Program-made: the position numbers and the translations under genes
Shown: positions 35,127 to 46,907 of the stretch, piece by piece
How the letters are laid out: each line of letters starts with the position of its first letter
Numbering within the stretch: position 1 is the stretch's first letter
The notes under the pieces: generated by a model
Databases searched by the model: none
What the model was told of the DNA's origin: nothing
What the model saw: only the letters and a program-made list of their open reading frames with translations
Assembly (NCBI GenBank): GCA_028023455.1
Contig: JAQFVV010006271.1
Coordinates: 1,860,987-1,924,986, forward strand
Reading direction: 5' to 3'
From: Epiperipatus broadwayi
Lineage: Eukaryota > Onychophora > Udeonychophora > Euonychophora > Peripatidae
DNA: 64,000 nt

Positions 35127-37437
35127 CTCCAACATTCTGCTAACTAAATGAACATTGGGGTAGTCAAACATCAAAATAATACAAGAGGGGTTTTAATATA
35201 TGAGTAAGAGGTCAAGCTATCCTTCACAAATCAAACAAATAATTCGATCAGTTAGCTACACTTTCTTTCTTTTGCTTGCTCATTCAAAATGAGGATGAAA
35301 CATTCTGAGAATTGATGATATAAAGCTTAAAATAATTAGTTTGATATGATTTGAAATACTGATTTAAGAATTACAAATCAGTGATAGATTTTCTCCATAC
35401 CTTCCGAATTAATAGTATTTTATGCATGCATCGGTATTGAGCTACCTGTTATAAAATAAATAACATAGCTATATCCAATCAGTTTACCAATGAAAATGAG
35501 ATACAATACCATAATATGGATGTTATTATGGCCAACCAATTTTTAACACTAATCCTACTTTAGTTGTTCTATGAAAGAAATCAATTCTACCTTTATTTTC
35601 TTTTTATTAGCAAACTACATTACACTTGACTATGAGTAAATGATAAAAAAAACATTCTACATGGACACATGAGGCATAAGAAGACTTTCTTCACTCTAAT
35701 CATTTACATAACAGAACACAGTAACTCCCTACCCTAATTCAGAGGCTTAAATAATGGCGTATACTTTGTCTCATCACCAAAAAACAAGGGAAATACACTA
35801 CTTTACTTCACATAATATAACCGTCACAACACACAATTACTTAATATAGAAACTTTAATCCACTCATGACAAATATTTCAATAAACTGAGGGAGAGTTTT
35901 CTCAATCCCTATAACACAGTATACATCATAAACGCTTTCTTCTCTATAGCCACAAAATACATTTCAATCTAAGCATAAAAAAGTAATAAATTTACTCTCA
36001 AATAAATACCTAATCCTTCCACTTCTCTTGGCACATCACACCATCTGAAAACGATTAAAAACAAGTTATTGTATTTTTAATTCAACAATTATATAAATGG
36101 ATTAAACAACAGACAGCACACATGAATAAAACAATTTCCAATTACCTTCAATGAGTAAATATTGCAACAACATTAATTAATAAGTTAAAAAAAAGAATCT
36201 TTCATTTCTAATGAATTATAATATTTTAACTGTGAAATATAATAATTATTGCTAAATAATTCTCATCATTTCTAGCAAAGCAAAGGTAAAATCACTCTTT
36301 AGTGTATTTGACATTAGTCAAATAAATTGAAATAGAAGTTTCATTTATGACAAACAACAAATCTTTAATTTTGAAGCAAAATAATTATTGAGAAATCAAC
36401 CTCATAATCTCTGAAAATGCAAAGATAAAATAATCAATTCTATGCACTTACCCCTTCTTGAAATGAGCTGTTAGCTTCCTAATAGCAAACAGATATTTCT
36501 GTTGCCAACATGTGCATATAGAAACATAAGTATACAATAAAATTATATTAAAATAATAATTAGTTACCCAGTGCAATATTTCTCCATATTATACTTTTCC
36601 AAGATGTTCTTGAAGAAAGAAATAATAATAAAATATAAGATAAATAATTGGTCTACCTTTTCTATCATATGTTAACAAAAAGCATAATCATTACATAGTT
36701 TTATCCAGAACATAAAAGTTCATTTACATAGTCCATAAATAATGCATCTTGGTCACATATGAACATGATGATGATAATTGTAAAATAATAGGTATTAGTA
36801 AATACATAACAATTTTCTACAGGTAGATAATAATACACATTGGATCCAATTAAAGAGCATTTCAAAAGTTCTTAGTGATAGCTAATGAAACTGCTGGCAA
36901 TAACACATGTGAATCATTTAATAATGGCAAATAAATATTTAATACTGCATATGTTCAATAATAATTTATGGTTTGATTCATTACATTCATTAAGGCACTT
37001 GTGCTAAATTATCAACAATCATCCATCAGGCACATAGCTGATTAATTCATATCCACTTAAGTCTACATAAGTTTATTGATAATATACTTTAATAAAAAAA
37101 ATCAAATGCAAACAAGGAGAACAATAAAATGAAAAAAATATTTACATCTAGTTTCATGCTCTTTTACTCATTCAGTTTTAAGCATGTTTAGGGATAAGTT
37201 AATATTCATTAATTTTACGTGTCATGCATTCCATTTCTTAATTTTAGAGATGTGAATGGTTAGGTATATTTCTTGTCAATAATAATAATAATAAAGCATG
37301 TTATAATAAGTTATCCACAGACATCCTTTTGTTTAAACTTTAATCCTTTATGGCTAGTAGAAATTATTATTACAGAGTATTTGAAATGTTTTATAAAAAA
37401 GTTCAGCATAAATTGTCCAGAATAATAGCAAAATTCA
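35127..37437. other. Internal A+T-rich part of the pol-less LTR element
   Basis: No pol motif or ORF was found on either strand in this expected pol position. Confidence 0.5.
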
Positions 37438-37730
37438 CACATTCCAGTTATTTCTTCAATATTAGAAATTAAAATTAGGCAAATCAAATTTGAAATATAG
37501 ACACAGATTTCAATTGTTTCCTTAATATTAGAGATTAAAATTAGGCAAGGCAAATTTATAATTCACACATTTCAATTATTTCTTTAATATTAGAGATTAA
37601 AATTAGGCAAATCAAATTTGAAATATAGATACACATTTCAATTGTTTCCTTAATATTAGAGATTAAAATTACACAAAGCAAATTTATAATATAGAGACAT
37701 ATACACATCTCAAATGATGATTTTAAATCT
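37438..37730. repeat. Tandem repeat, ~65-bp unit
   Basis: Four units share ATTAGAGATTAAAATTA, near 37460, 37527, 37590 and 37657. Alternate units are more alike, giving a higher-order period of about 130 bp. The small minus ORFs 37311-37553 and 37556-37741 encode the same ILISNI.E..E peptide repeats and are products of this array. Confidence 0.65.
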
Positions 37731-39056
37731 AAATTAGTCAATTGGAAGTATAGAGAAGAAAGACCTTGTCTTTAAAGTTGTTTACATCTGCATACTGATC
37801 TTTACTTTCCAAGAAAAATTTCTTAACTCTTTTCATCCAGAAAAATAATATAATTTTATAATTTTGAATTTGAATTATGGAAGAACCAATTTGTAGAGAG
37901 AAAATTGTAGCAATAAAAACCCTTTGTACAGAGAGGATTGTTGCAATCAGAAAAACCATCTTTTTGTAAAAGTACACCCCTTTTATAACTGATTATTACT
38001 TAACCATATGTTCCTTTCACCAATCAAAATGGTCACTCAAAAGCTGAACTTTAAAACAAAGGTCATCCCTCCCACTGCACTGAGATAATTAGTTGTAAAT
38101 ATGCAATAACCTTTTCTGTCTTGAAAAAAGAAAGAAAAAAAATCATTTTGTTTTCTTAAAAAAATATGAATTAAATTGAAACAATAATAAAATATTCTGC
38201 ATTTTTAAAGTAACAAAAAATAATTATTTGAACAAATAATTTTTTGAGCAAATAAAATAATTGAGTGTATTTGTCTATTTGACAATTCACTGGTCCATTG
38301 ATCTTTTAATTAATTTAAAATGTATTTTAACTGGTTAACCAAGATATTGCCTATGAAATTAAAGATTTTACTGTGAAACATATTTGGTAGTTTAATGAAG
38401 TACATGAATGAAAAATGAAGTTGAAAGATGGCACAAACATACATGTACACACATATGCTGTAGTACATGTACTAAACCAAGCTGACTGAAATATAAGTTT
38501 CTGTAACCAGGGGTCAAATATATTGCACTAATTACATTATGGATTGAAGTATCAAAGAACAAATAAACCAGAAAATCACCAAAACAAATACCAATACTGT
38601 CTTGCAGGCAAATAAGACAAACTAGGATCAATTTAAACTGGACACCAACAATTTCTGTGATAAGCCATTCCTCTTTCTATCATTAAATATTCACCAAAGA
38701 AAAATATTAAATATCTCAAAAGTTTCAAATAATATATGCAAGTGCTTCATAAATAGAGTTTTAGATTACTAATGAAAAAAACGTTAAATTTCAGGTTATT
38801 TCATTTTTTTAGTTAACTGCAACCAGCTGTTATTGATACAGTGCTACTTAATTACAATTGGTTTCTTGTGCCTATTTAGAAGGTCACAACTCCCTCTTCC
38901 TTATAAAAAAATAAAATACACAAGTAACAACATTATATTAGTAAATTTAAATATTATATAATAGGATTAATTTATAACATAGAAAATTCTGAAAAAAAAA
39001 GAAGAGGTGGTCATGTGATGTTTATAAAAAATTATGCACATAAAACATTCATGTTC
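37731..39056. other. Internal A+T-rich DNA of the pol-less LTR element
   Basis: Small minus ORFs (37738-37977, 38392-38631) show no recognisable domain. I see no gene. Confidence 0.45.
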
Positions 39057-40676
39057 TCAAAACTTCCAACTAACTACTTTTGTTGGATATGGTATTAAGC
39101 TGTGAGCATTATAGGTATCTTTAAATCTTGCCTTTGTATTCTTTATCTCTCTTCTAATAAGTTTCTTTCTAAGAGACTTCATTTTCACTTTCTTAAACTT
39201 AACTTTAGCCATCCCAATATTATTTACTCTATTTCTAATCTTCTTAAGATGATTTACATTAACCAACTCTCCTTTTATTCTTTGAAGTTTGATTGTAGCT
39301 TTTCCTAAGTCTCTTTTTGGACTAATAACTTTCTTAAGAAAATTCACACCAGATTTATTTGTATTCTTAATTTTACACTTTACTTTCATCTTATCAACTT
39401 CTCTAGAATGATTAACATCTTTTATTATATGCTCTACACTAGATATTACATGCTTAATACCTCCATATAGTATCTTTCTGTAAACATTCATCTTCATGTT
39501 ATGATCTAAGTAATTAAGAACACATTCAGGAACTATGCTTTCACTTTTATTTTTGAATTTATTGCTTGTAATATCAGTAACTTTTAATTATTTATTTTCC
39601 AAAATTTCTGGATATTTCATGCTAAAAGAAATTATTTCTGTCTTCATTGATTCATTAACTTCTCCATTTTTATCAAGGTTCTCCTTGAGATCTTCAAGCA
39701 TATCTATAATCTCATTTCTGTCTAATTCAAAGTTTTGATTAACTACTTCTCTAAGTTTCTCATATGCTTTTGATTCTTCACTGACTAAACTAACATTCTT
39801 ATTAACTGATTTAACAATCTGCTGACCTTTTTCCTTAAGTTGTAATACTGAATCATCATGATGTAATTTAATCTGCTGTAGCTGATCCTTAACATTTATT
39901 TCCACCATTTCTAATTCAGATACTTGAATTTTAATATTCTCTTCCACTTCTAACTTCATTTCTGACATTTGTTGAGCCTTTTCTGGTAACTTCTCTTGCA
40001 TCATTTCTGATTTTACTTCTGATTTCACTTCTAATTTTATTTCTGACATTTCTGATTTCATTTCTGACATTTCTGACTTTATTTCAAACTTCATTTCAGA
40101 TTTCATTTCTGATTTTACTTCTGATTTCATTTCTGACATTTCTGATCTCATTTCCGATATTTATTAGATATTCTTTCCTAATCTTTCTTGCCTCATTCCT
40201 CCTACCATTTCTGACATTTGTTGGGTAATCTTACTTATCATTTCTGATATTTCTGACATTGATAATTTTATTTTTGATACTTCTTGCATCATTTCTGACA
40301 TTTGTCTAGCTGAGTTCTCATTCATTATCTTAATCAACTGTGAGTACTCATCCATTCTTCCAAATGGGACATTTTCTACCCTACCATCTTCTCTATTGAT
40401 TAAATTCATGATTTCATATCCCGAATCAATATCAGGGAACAACACAACCACATTTGGAGATGACACCTCTTGGGACCCTCCCAAATCATCACACATATTA
40501 AATACTTCCATTATCTTCAATTTTTTAAAATCTATTAATGTATTATTTATGAAAACAAGATACATCAACCGTACTTTTCTCTCAACTAAATCTAAGTTCT
40601 CCACCATCACCCAAAGACACATTAGGTCACTATAATATGTATAGTTATATTCTTCCACATGATATTCAGTTTCCAC
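39057..40676 (-). pseudogene. Gag-like coiled-coil protein, 540-codon frame with stops
   Basis: Three open segments (40676-40164, 40151-39588, 39497-39057) are all in one frame. They are separated only by a TAA TAA pair at about 40161-40166 and a single TAA near 39588, so they are one eroded protein of about 540 residues. The N-terminal ~110 residues look globular. Residues of roughly 120-270 form a coiled coil built from MSEM/KSEM heptad-like repeats (imperfect DNA repeats of the 'tcatttctga' type). A second helical Glu/Lys-rich part follows, then a strongly basic C-terminal ~140 residues. Position just after the primer site suggests gag. I do not recognise a known capsid fold or CCHC knuckle, so function is inferred from place only. 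Confidence 0.6.
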
Positions 40677-40890
40677 ACATAAAATAATAATAAAAAATTA
40701 TTGCATTTCATGATCAGATGACATTGATCCAAACACAAATGACCTTATTAAATAAGACCTATACATGATGACACAGATAAAATAGTCCAAATAGATATAA
40801 TTATTAGCAAATTGATTCTCATATTCTAAAGTGCAGAGGTTCAAACATCACATGTCATGCTGGCCCGCCCAAAGCCTACCCTTATCAAGC
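40677..40890 (-). other. 5' leader of the pol-less LTR element
   Basis: Untranslated stretch between the candidate primer site and the first ATG of the gag-like frame. No motif recognised. Confidence 0.4.
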
Positions 40891-40910
40891 CCACATGTTG
40901 GCTGCACCAA
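40890..40910 (-). other. Candidate primer binding site
   Basis: On the minus strand TGGTGCAGCCAACATGTGG begins about 9 bases after the LTR end (...GGGTTACA). TGG plus a G/C-rich acceptor-like stretch fits a tRNA 3' end, although the spacing is longer than usual. Confidence 0.5.
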
Positions 40911-40918
40911 AAACCTAC

Positions 40919-42021
40919 TGTAACCCTCCCCCAACATGTCCCCTACTTTTCCTATCAAAAAATCTGTGGGTGCCAATTCTATTGATAATAGAATAAACTA
41001 CTAATCTGATCTTGTTTTGAATTATTATTGAGACTCTTACAATGCTGCCTACTATAGCTTATCTCAGTGGGGGCTACAGAGATCAACAAAGTGTAAAATG
41101 CATACTAAACATAGGAGGAAACATTATGAATTAATAGGAACAAAATATCTATTGGGTTTTAAAATAAATAAATAATTGAATTGGTAAAGTTATACCATTT
41201 AAATTTTCAAGTTATAGTTTAATTTCATCTCTTTCCATCATCTACATACATCAAACAACCTTTAGTGATAATAAAATTAAATTAATAAAATAAAGCTGTA
41301 TTTCCAATTAACTCTACTGTATGGTAAGTTAAAACTAAATACAAATGATAGCACTACTTAACCTGTATTGTACAATAATGAATACAAAATAAATAACTAA
41401 ATTAATGTCTAATCTAAACTAATGAGGGAATATCTCAGGGAATCTACTACATAGCTTACTTTTGAATTTATACTTTACAATAACTACTAGTTACCATCAT
41501 AAAAGTAATGACATAAATTAAGCATTATTCTAATAAAATAGTAGTTAGTTAGATAATGAAAGGAAGAGTGTGCCCCTTGATTTCAATTCATCATCTAAAT
41601 AATAACTGAGTAATAAAATTTCCAGAGAACCATAAAATAGTCAAGCATTTCATATAGTATTTGGATCAAAAAAACAACATCATCAGATCTGAATATGTTC
41701 ATCATTAAATTTATGGAATAGTGCAATCATATTGTATTGGGTATGTAAGTGTATGTGTGGAAACATAGAACACGAATGCATGCCAAAGAATAACTCTGAA
41801 CAAAGCTTTTAAACAAATAAAACATTTATTACAAGATAACTAAATAAACATTTGGTTTTCTAATTTACAGGTATACATATTTTGGATAATTCCGACATCA
41901 ATGACTGAATAGTCTACATGAGAGTAACAAACTTTAAAATAAGCTTCCTTGTGTTTTATACTAAACATATAACAGCTATCTGTCAATTCTGATAAGCCTG
42001 TGAAAAGAAACATTATAAACA
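40919..42021 (-). repeat. 5' LTR of the pol-less element
   Basis: On the minus strand it ends GGGTTACA at 40919, giving the CA terminus, and begins TGTTTATAATG at 42021, giving the TG terminus. It aligns with 33805-34898. The minus ORF 41840-42088 is within the LTR and not a gene. Confidence 0.82.
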
Positions 42022-43068
42022 CTATATATGTGCATGTGCAGATAAAATATTGATAATTGGTCTTATTATTGTACCCTAAGTTTGGCAATGGTTATGTGAT
42101 GATTAGATATTTTATTGCATACCTTTTAAACCTATCATAAGAGGACTGTTGTCATTTGATGATTTATAACTTATACATTACCTACTATTTATTTCCTTTG
42201 CTGATTTTTGATCATATTCACTGATTGCAAAGTGTGAGATAATGATGATTTTCATTAACTCTGAAATGTTCATTAGTCCACTTGCTTTGTAACATTCTAA
42301 ATGGTGACTCAATTGATTACATTATAATTGAGTTCTGATAGCCAGTGTCACAAAATGCTACACAAATTGGAAATCAGATAAACTTTACATCTGAAAAAGA
42401 AATGCCTATATTTTATGCAAAATTAATAAATAAAGAGAATTATTATTAATAATATGACAAGAGTTACATATGGTGATATGAACTTTTAAGGATAAAAAAT
42501 GATATACATGTGGAGAACAGAAAAAAAAAAAGCAAGATTTTTGGAGATTGGAGGAAACTTTTGATTGTTGAGTTTATTTAGCTGTACTTTCAATACAAGT
42601 GATGGATGAAAAATTCTGTTATTCATTTGAGAATAAAATGTTTTTATGGAACTGTATGTAGTATTCTATCTCAAATACGTATCTGTACCATGAGCCCCAA
42701 TCTTTGTCTCAAAAGAAAAGCCAGGCATAATTTTTAAGTTCATATTTATCAGCATCTCCCAAAACGTCAAGTCACTGAAAAGATTTTATTTCATGTTTAA
42801 TGTTTTAAGTTGCTTATAGTATAAAATTACTTAGTAAAAGAATTTCATTTTATAGACAATAATTGAAACTAGGTAATTCGTGTTCTAAAGATATCTAATT
42901 TGTGTAAATCATCTGATCAAAGGAATTTTGCTTTATAAGAAATTAGTATTTCCAACTGATTAGATAATAGGTTTTGATCAAATTGTAATTAAAAAGTAAG
43001 AAGAGAAGATTAACTAATTAAAATAATTTGAAAAACTAATTAAGACAATGTCTGATCGCAATGGATGG
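42022..43068. other. A+T-rich intergenic DNA
   Basis: No gene or repeat recognised. Confidence 0.5.
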
Positions 43069-43069
43069 A

Positions 43070-43770
43070 AAAGGTATAAAAGCTACAAATTTCCTGTTTT
43101 ATTCTTCTGACAAGTCTTACTGTGAGAAGTCTATAGAATGTTTTTGAATTTTCTGTTAAGATTCTATCATTTAATTTGCTATTAAGTCGGTAGTACTCTG
43201 ATAAGCATTCTGCTGCCGGTTTTCTATACAAAATTTCCTGTTCATCAATCAAGAATGTATAGCATTATTCACAGACATCTAAACATTACCATGCATTGCT
43301 GAGTCACAGAGGGGTGTTCATTTCCTGGTCTTTTCAATATCTGATGCCTTATTAGTAGTAAAAACCTTTGCTTGCTACTGCTGAGACCCATGCTTGTAAA
43401 TAATATAGGTTATTGTGAACAAAACCAAGATATGTTCAACCTGGACTAGAGAAGGAAAGAGCTGCCAAAAGAAGCTATGAATGCCTGCTAATGAACTCCA
43501 TTACCTTCAATAAGAAGAGGGGTGATCATTCCAGAAATGAAGCTACAACAAAAACCTAGATAAATATAAAATACCCAAATTCAATGTCTAGACAAACTTA
43601 TTCTTTTGAAACTTTATAATTAAAAACAATCGAGTTGTTTCCCTTTATTTTAGAAGTGGACTAATCCTTACCAAAGAAAGTAATAATTAATTTACTTCAC
43701 CTTTATTTGACTATTGTTAATGTTTTACTTTTATTTTATTTGTGTGCCAATAAACATGTTATTTAAATTT
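43070..43770 (+). promoter_or_regulatory. Possible small transcription unit (TATA box to poly(A) signal)
   Basis: A strong TATA box (TATAAAAG, about 43075-43082) precedes about 650 bp of slightly richer sequence ending in AATAAA (about 43750) followed by a GT-rich stretch. Within it, a plus frame open from 43419 to 43556 and ending in TAG contains dibasic sites KR and KKR around the 13-residue stretch SYECLLMNSITFN. That resembles a processed-peptide layout, but there is no visible start codon or signal peptide in frame, and splicing would be needed. Weak candidate. Confidence 0.2.
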
Positions 43771-44334
43771 GTTAACTTGTCTTAGTTCTCTCTATCGATA
43801 CCTCACCATATAGCATTTTAATTACCATATAATAGTAGTAAGTAATTTTAGAGTTAATTATATATGTGCATTATAAATATACTTGCGCTGATAATCTGAT
43901 TTAAGCCAATTTACTATTCTTTATGCTACCCAGATAAAATCGAGCACTGGAAGCATTTTAAAACCCTTCTTTTGTTGGTATTTCTAGTCAGATGACTAGT
44001 GATGTCCAGGAATAATCCCCATATAAATAAAAATATCCACATAAAATGTATTTGCTTCTTGAAGCCTTAGGGTGATTGCAATGATCTAGAAATATGGCTT
44101 ATGGTCATATATTTTATACTATATTGGTCTGACCATTGGTATGACAAATATGTAAAAACATTAATCATACTAACTCTTCTGTTTAAACTAATGAAATCTG
44201 ATAAATGCATAAAATATGTATTATTAATTTAGAAATGTCAATTTAATTTAAATGTAAGGGCATGTTACTATAATCAGCATGTTTTTCTTATATTACAAAT
44301 ATGTCATCACAAGCTAATGTATTCTTTTTGTATG
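43771..44334. other. A+T-rich intergenic DNA
   Basis: No gene or repeat recognised. Confidence 0.5.
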
Positions 44335-44511
44335 ATATTATAGAATAAAAAACCACTAAACATGTGATCACCATTTCCTATGCTTGATCAAAGTGTTATT
44401 GAAACAGGCAAAACCCTCCATACAGTAGTGCCACTCATTGAAAGCCAGAGTAATCAATGGATGCCAGAAGGCTTGTGCATAAAATCCCCATCTAGTGCCT
44501 ACTCATCCAAT

Positions 44512-44562
44512 GTCCCGAGACTAGTTTCTAGCTTGTGGCTTCCATTAATGAGGAGTTTTGTA
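44512..44562 (-). ncRNA. Decayed hammerhead in the minus arm
   Basis: GAAA, palindromic CUAG, UC and the following UCGGGA are kept. The CUGAUGA box has become UUAAUGG and helix II is weakened. The predicted cut point is between 44519 and 44518. Confidence 0.55.
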
Positions 44563-45163
44563 TCTGAGAGGACTTCACTTAGATTTTAAGATCTAATGTA
44601 ACTCTCCAGAAGCCATCTTTTATCTCTACTTAACTACAAAACTATGAGTGTAAAATTGAAAATACAATATTTTCAATCCAAGCTCATTAGCTTATATAGT
44701 CATATAAATATGAACTCAGTTCAGTACCCATACATTTTGGTGTCTTTGGTTCTTTAATAACCATAGCCACCACTATCCTATTAGACAGGATTGGTATTAA
44801 ACCACTAAACATCACATGATCACCATTTCTTATGCTTGCTCATAACTGTTATTAAAATAGGCAAAACTTTCCATACAGTAGTGCCACTCAGTGCAATCCA
44901 GAGTAATCAATGGATACCAGAAGGCTTGTGCATAAAATCCCTATATGGTGCCTATTCATCCAATATCCCCAGCCAAACACATCAAAATGTTTGCATACTG
45001 AACTGAGTTCAGACCTACATTATTATATAAACTAATGAACTTGGATTGAAAATATTAGTGTTTTAAATTTTAGACTCATAGTTTTGTAGTTGAGATAAAA
45101 GGTGGCTGCTAGAGGATTGCATTATATCCTAAGATCTAGGTGCAATGCTCTCAGATCCAAAGC

Positions 45164-45205
45164 TCCTCACTGATGAAAGCCACAAGCCAGAAACTAGTCT
45201 GGGGA
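45164..45205 (+). ncRNA. Type I hammerhead ribozyme, canonical core
   Basis: Helix I pairs UCCUCA (45164-45169) with UGGGGA (45200-45205), including one G-U pair. CUGAUGA is at 45170-45176, helix II region at 45177-45189 (GCC-type stem around CACAA, with a weak closing pair), GAAA at 45190-45193, palindromic helix III CUAG, and UC before the cut at 45199/45200. All invariant core nucleotides are present. Helix III cannot form within one short monomer and would need a dimer. Confidence 0.78.
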
Positions 45206-45317
45206 TATTGCATGAATAGGCACTAGATAGGGATTTTATGCACAAGCCTTCTGGCATCCATTAATTACTCTGGCTTGCACTGAATGGTACTACTTGCCTG
45301 TTTTAATATTATAGAAT

Positions 45318-46296
45318 GATGACTATTAACTTTTCCTGCAGCAATTTTTTTTCAAAAAAGTCTTCAAAACCTGATCTGAGTCTCACTTGTGTTTAATCAT
45401 CAGCTGTATTTTTCAAACAAAAAAAATTGATAATGCCCTTCATTAGAAGGTCTTTAAATTAATTCTGACATGGTAAGCTGAGCTGTCTTTTCCCATAAAA
45501 ACAATGTTAAAATTTATTATAAAATATTATTTACAAGCTCATTCATTGTTTAATCATTTCACATATCCAAACCAATGATAGGGTAATTTTTTTAATTATA
45601 TAGTCAATAGTTTCATATCCATCAAATTAAAATGACTGTTCCCATGGCCTCGATATCGTATTTTTTTAAATTTTTTTACTGAGTATTATTAAGTGAAACT
45701 TTTCTAATGTTGTATGTTATGTTATCCTTGGATTGCGAATGACTTACTCCCAAATAATAAATTAATTAAAATAACAACTATACATACTGCTTGTTTACTT
45801 CAGAAGTTATTTCACTGTAACAGATTTACCCGAACATTTAACTTGTTAATAACATAAACAACAGATTAGAGTCTGTTTCACCTCAATATTTAAATCTCAC
45901 ATTATGTTTCTCAAGCTGCCAAAATATTTAAATTCATTTACTGTCTGAAGTTGATAATTATTTTAACATAAAGGTTGCTAAAAATTTTTTTGCATTACTG
46001 TCTGCTGAAGGACTAGATTTTTTTAATATTAATACTAAACCAATGTTTTTATATGTAGCATTCAAATCATTAAGTAGTTTATCTCATAAATTATAAAAAA
46101 TAGGATAGACATCAGCATACATCAAATTCAGAAATTGTTGTAAATCAAATGCATATCACTCATGGTCCATTATTCATTAAGACACTTATAAACAGTTCCA
46201 AAATCCCAGTCATAAAATTCAAAAACCAAATTTGAGTTAAGTAAAAAAACATTCTCCAGAAGTTTTATATGAAAATATAGGCCAAAGATATATAAA
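45318..46296. other. A+T-rich intergenic DNA
   Basis: No gene or repeat recognised. Confidence 0.5.
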
Positions 46297-46308
46297 ATTG
46301 AGTATCAG

Positions 46309-46895
46309 ATGGAAGTAGGACTAAAGGTAAACGTTAAAAAGACTAAAGTAATGTTCAATAGATTTTCTCAAAAGCTGAAAGTAAAAATTCATTTTGATGA
46401 ATTTGAAAAAGCTAGCAACTACAAATACTTTGGTCAGATTATTACTGTAGATGGAAATATAATAGATGAGATTAATCATACAATTAAACTTAAGTGGAGT
46501 GCTTTTGATGAAAATAATATTAAAAGGAAATATGTCTATATGTTTGAAAAGGAAGGTTTTTAATAAATGTGTTTCATCAGTTCTTACTTATGGATCTAAG
46601 ACTTGGATACTTAATAGAATAGAAATACAGACTTCAGACTACTCAAAGAAATATGGAAAGATGCATGTTAGGAATAAAAAGAAAAGATCTAAAACACAAT
46701 ACATAGGTAGAGAACAAACAGCTGTTATTGACATTGTTGAAAGAATTAAAAGACTGAAGTGGAATTGAGCTGTATTTATTGCTAGAAGAGATGATAATAG
46801 ATTGATAATTGAAATATTAAACTGGGTTCCAAGAGATGATACAAAACCTAGAAAGAGACTACATGTGAAATGGACGGATGAAATAAAAACATTGC
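46309..46895 (+). pseudogene. RTE reverse transcriptase C-terminal pseudogene
   Basis: The frame 46309-46563 holds VNVKKTKVMFNRFSQ and NYKYFGQIITVDGN. The shifted frame 46466-46768 holds VLTYGSKTWILNR. The reading continues in broken form to KRLHVKWTDEIK before the insertion at 46907. The catalytic FADD part is missing. It matches the equivalent sections of copies 1 and 3. Confidence 0.8.
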
Positions 46896-46907
46896 ATAAA
46901 GGAACTG
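46896..46907 (+). repeat. Target-site duplication, left copy
   Basis: ATAAAGGAACTG, repeated at 47950-47961 on the other side of the insertion. It belongs to the host LINE. Confidence 0.85.

Larger units (their letters stand above)
33805..42021 (-). mobile_element. LTR retrotransposon without pol (non-autonomous)
   Basis: Direct repeats of about 1.1 kb (33805-34898 and 40919-42021) flank about 6 kb. On the minus strand the element has a candidate primer site next to the 5' LTR and one long gag-like coiled-coil frame just downstream. No protease, RT, RNase H or integrase motif is seen in the remaining ~4 kb, so it must rely on another element's enzymes. The LTRs are much more alike than those of the neighbouring Gypsy element, so it is younger. 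Confidence 0.75.
44347..45305. mobile_element. Retrozyme insertion, second family (head-to-head, best copy)
   Basis: A perfect 12-bp duplication, ATATTATAGAAT, lies at 44335-44346 and 45306-45317. The minus arm (44347-44971) holds about 1.4 units. Its cleavage-equivalent points at 44518 and 44971 give a unit length of 453 bp. The minus arm starts exactly at TGGGGAT, the predicted post-cleavage 5' end. The plus arm (44972-45305) carries a canonical hammerhead. There is no protein-coding potential; the plus ORF 44380-44589 is a by-product. Relation to locus 1 is shown by a shared block CTGAACTGAG.TCAGACC about 195-200 nt upstream of the cut in both families. Confidence 0.83.

Noticed and set aside
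37311-37741. Two small minus ORFs with ILISNI repeats
   Set aside because: Translations of the 65-bp tandem repeat; no start context or domain.
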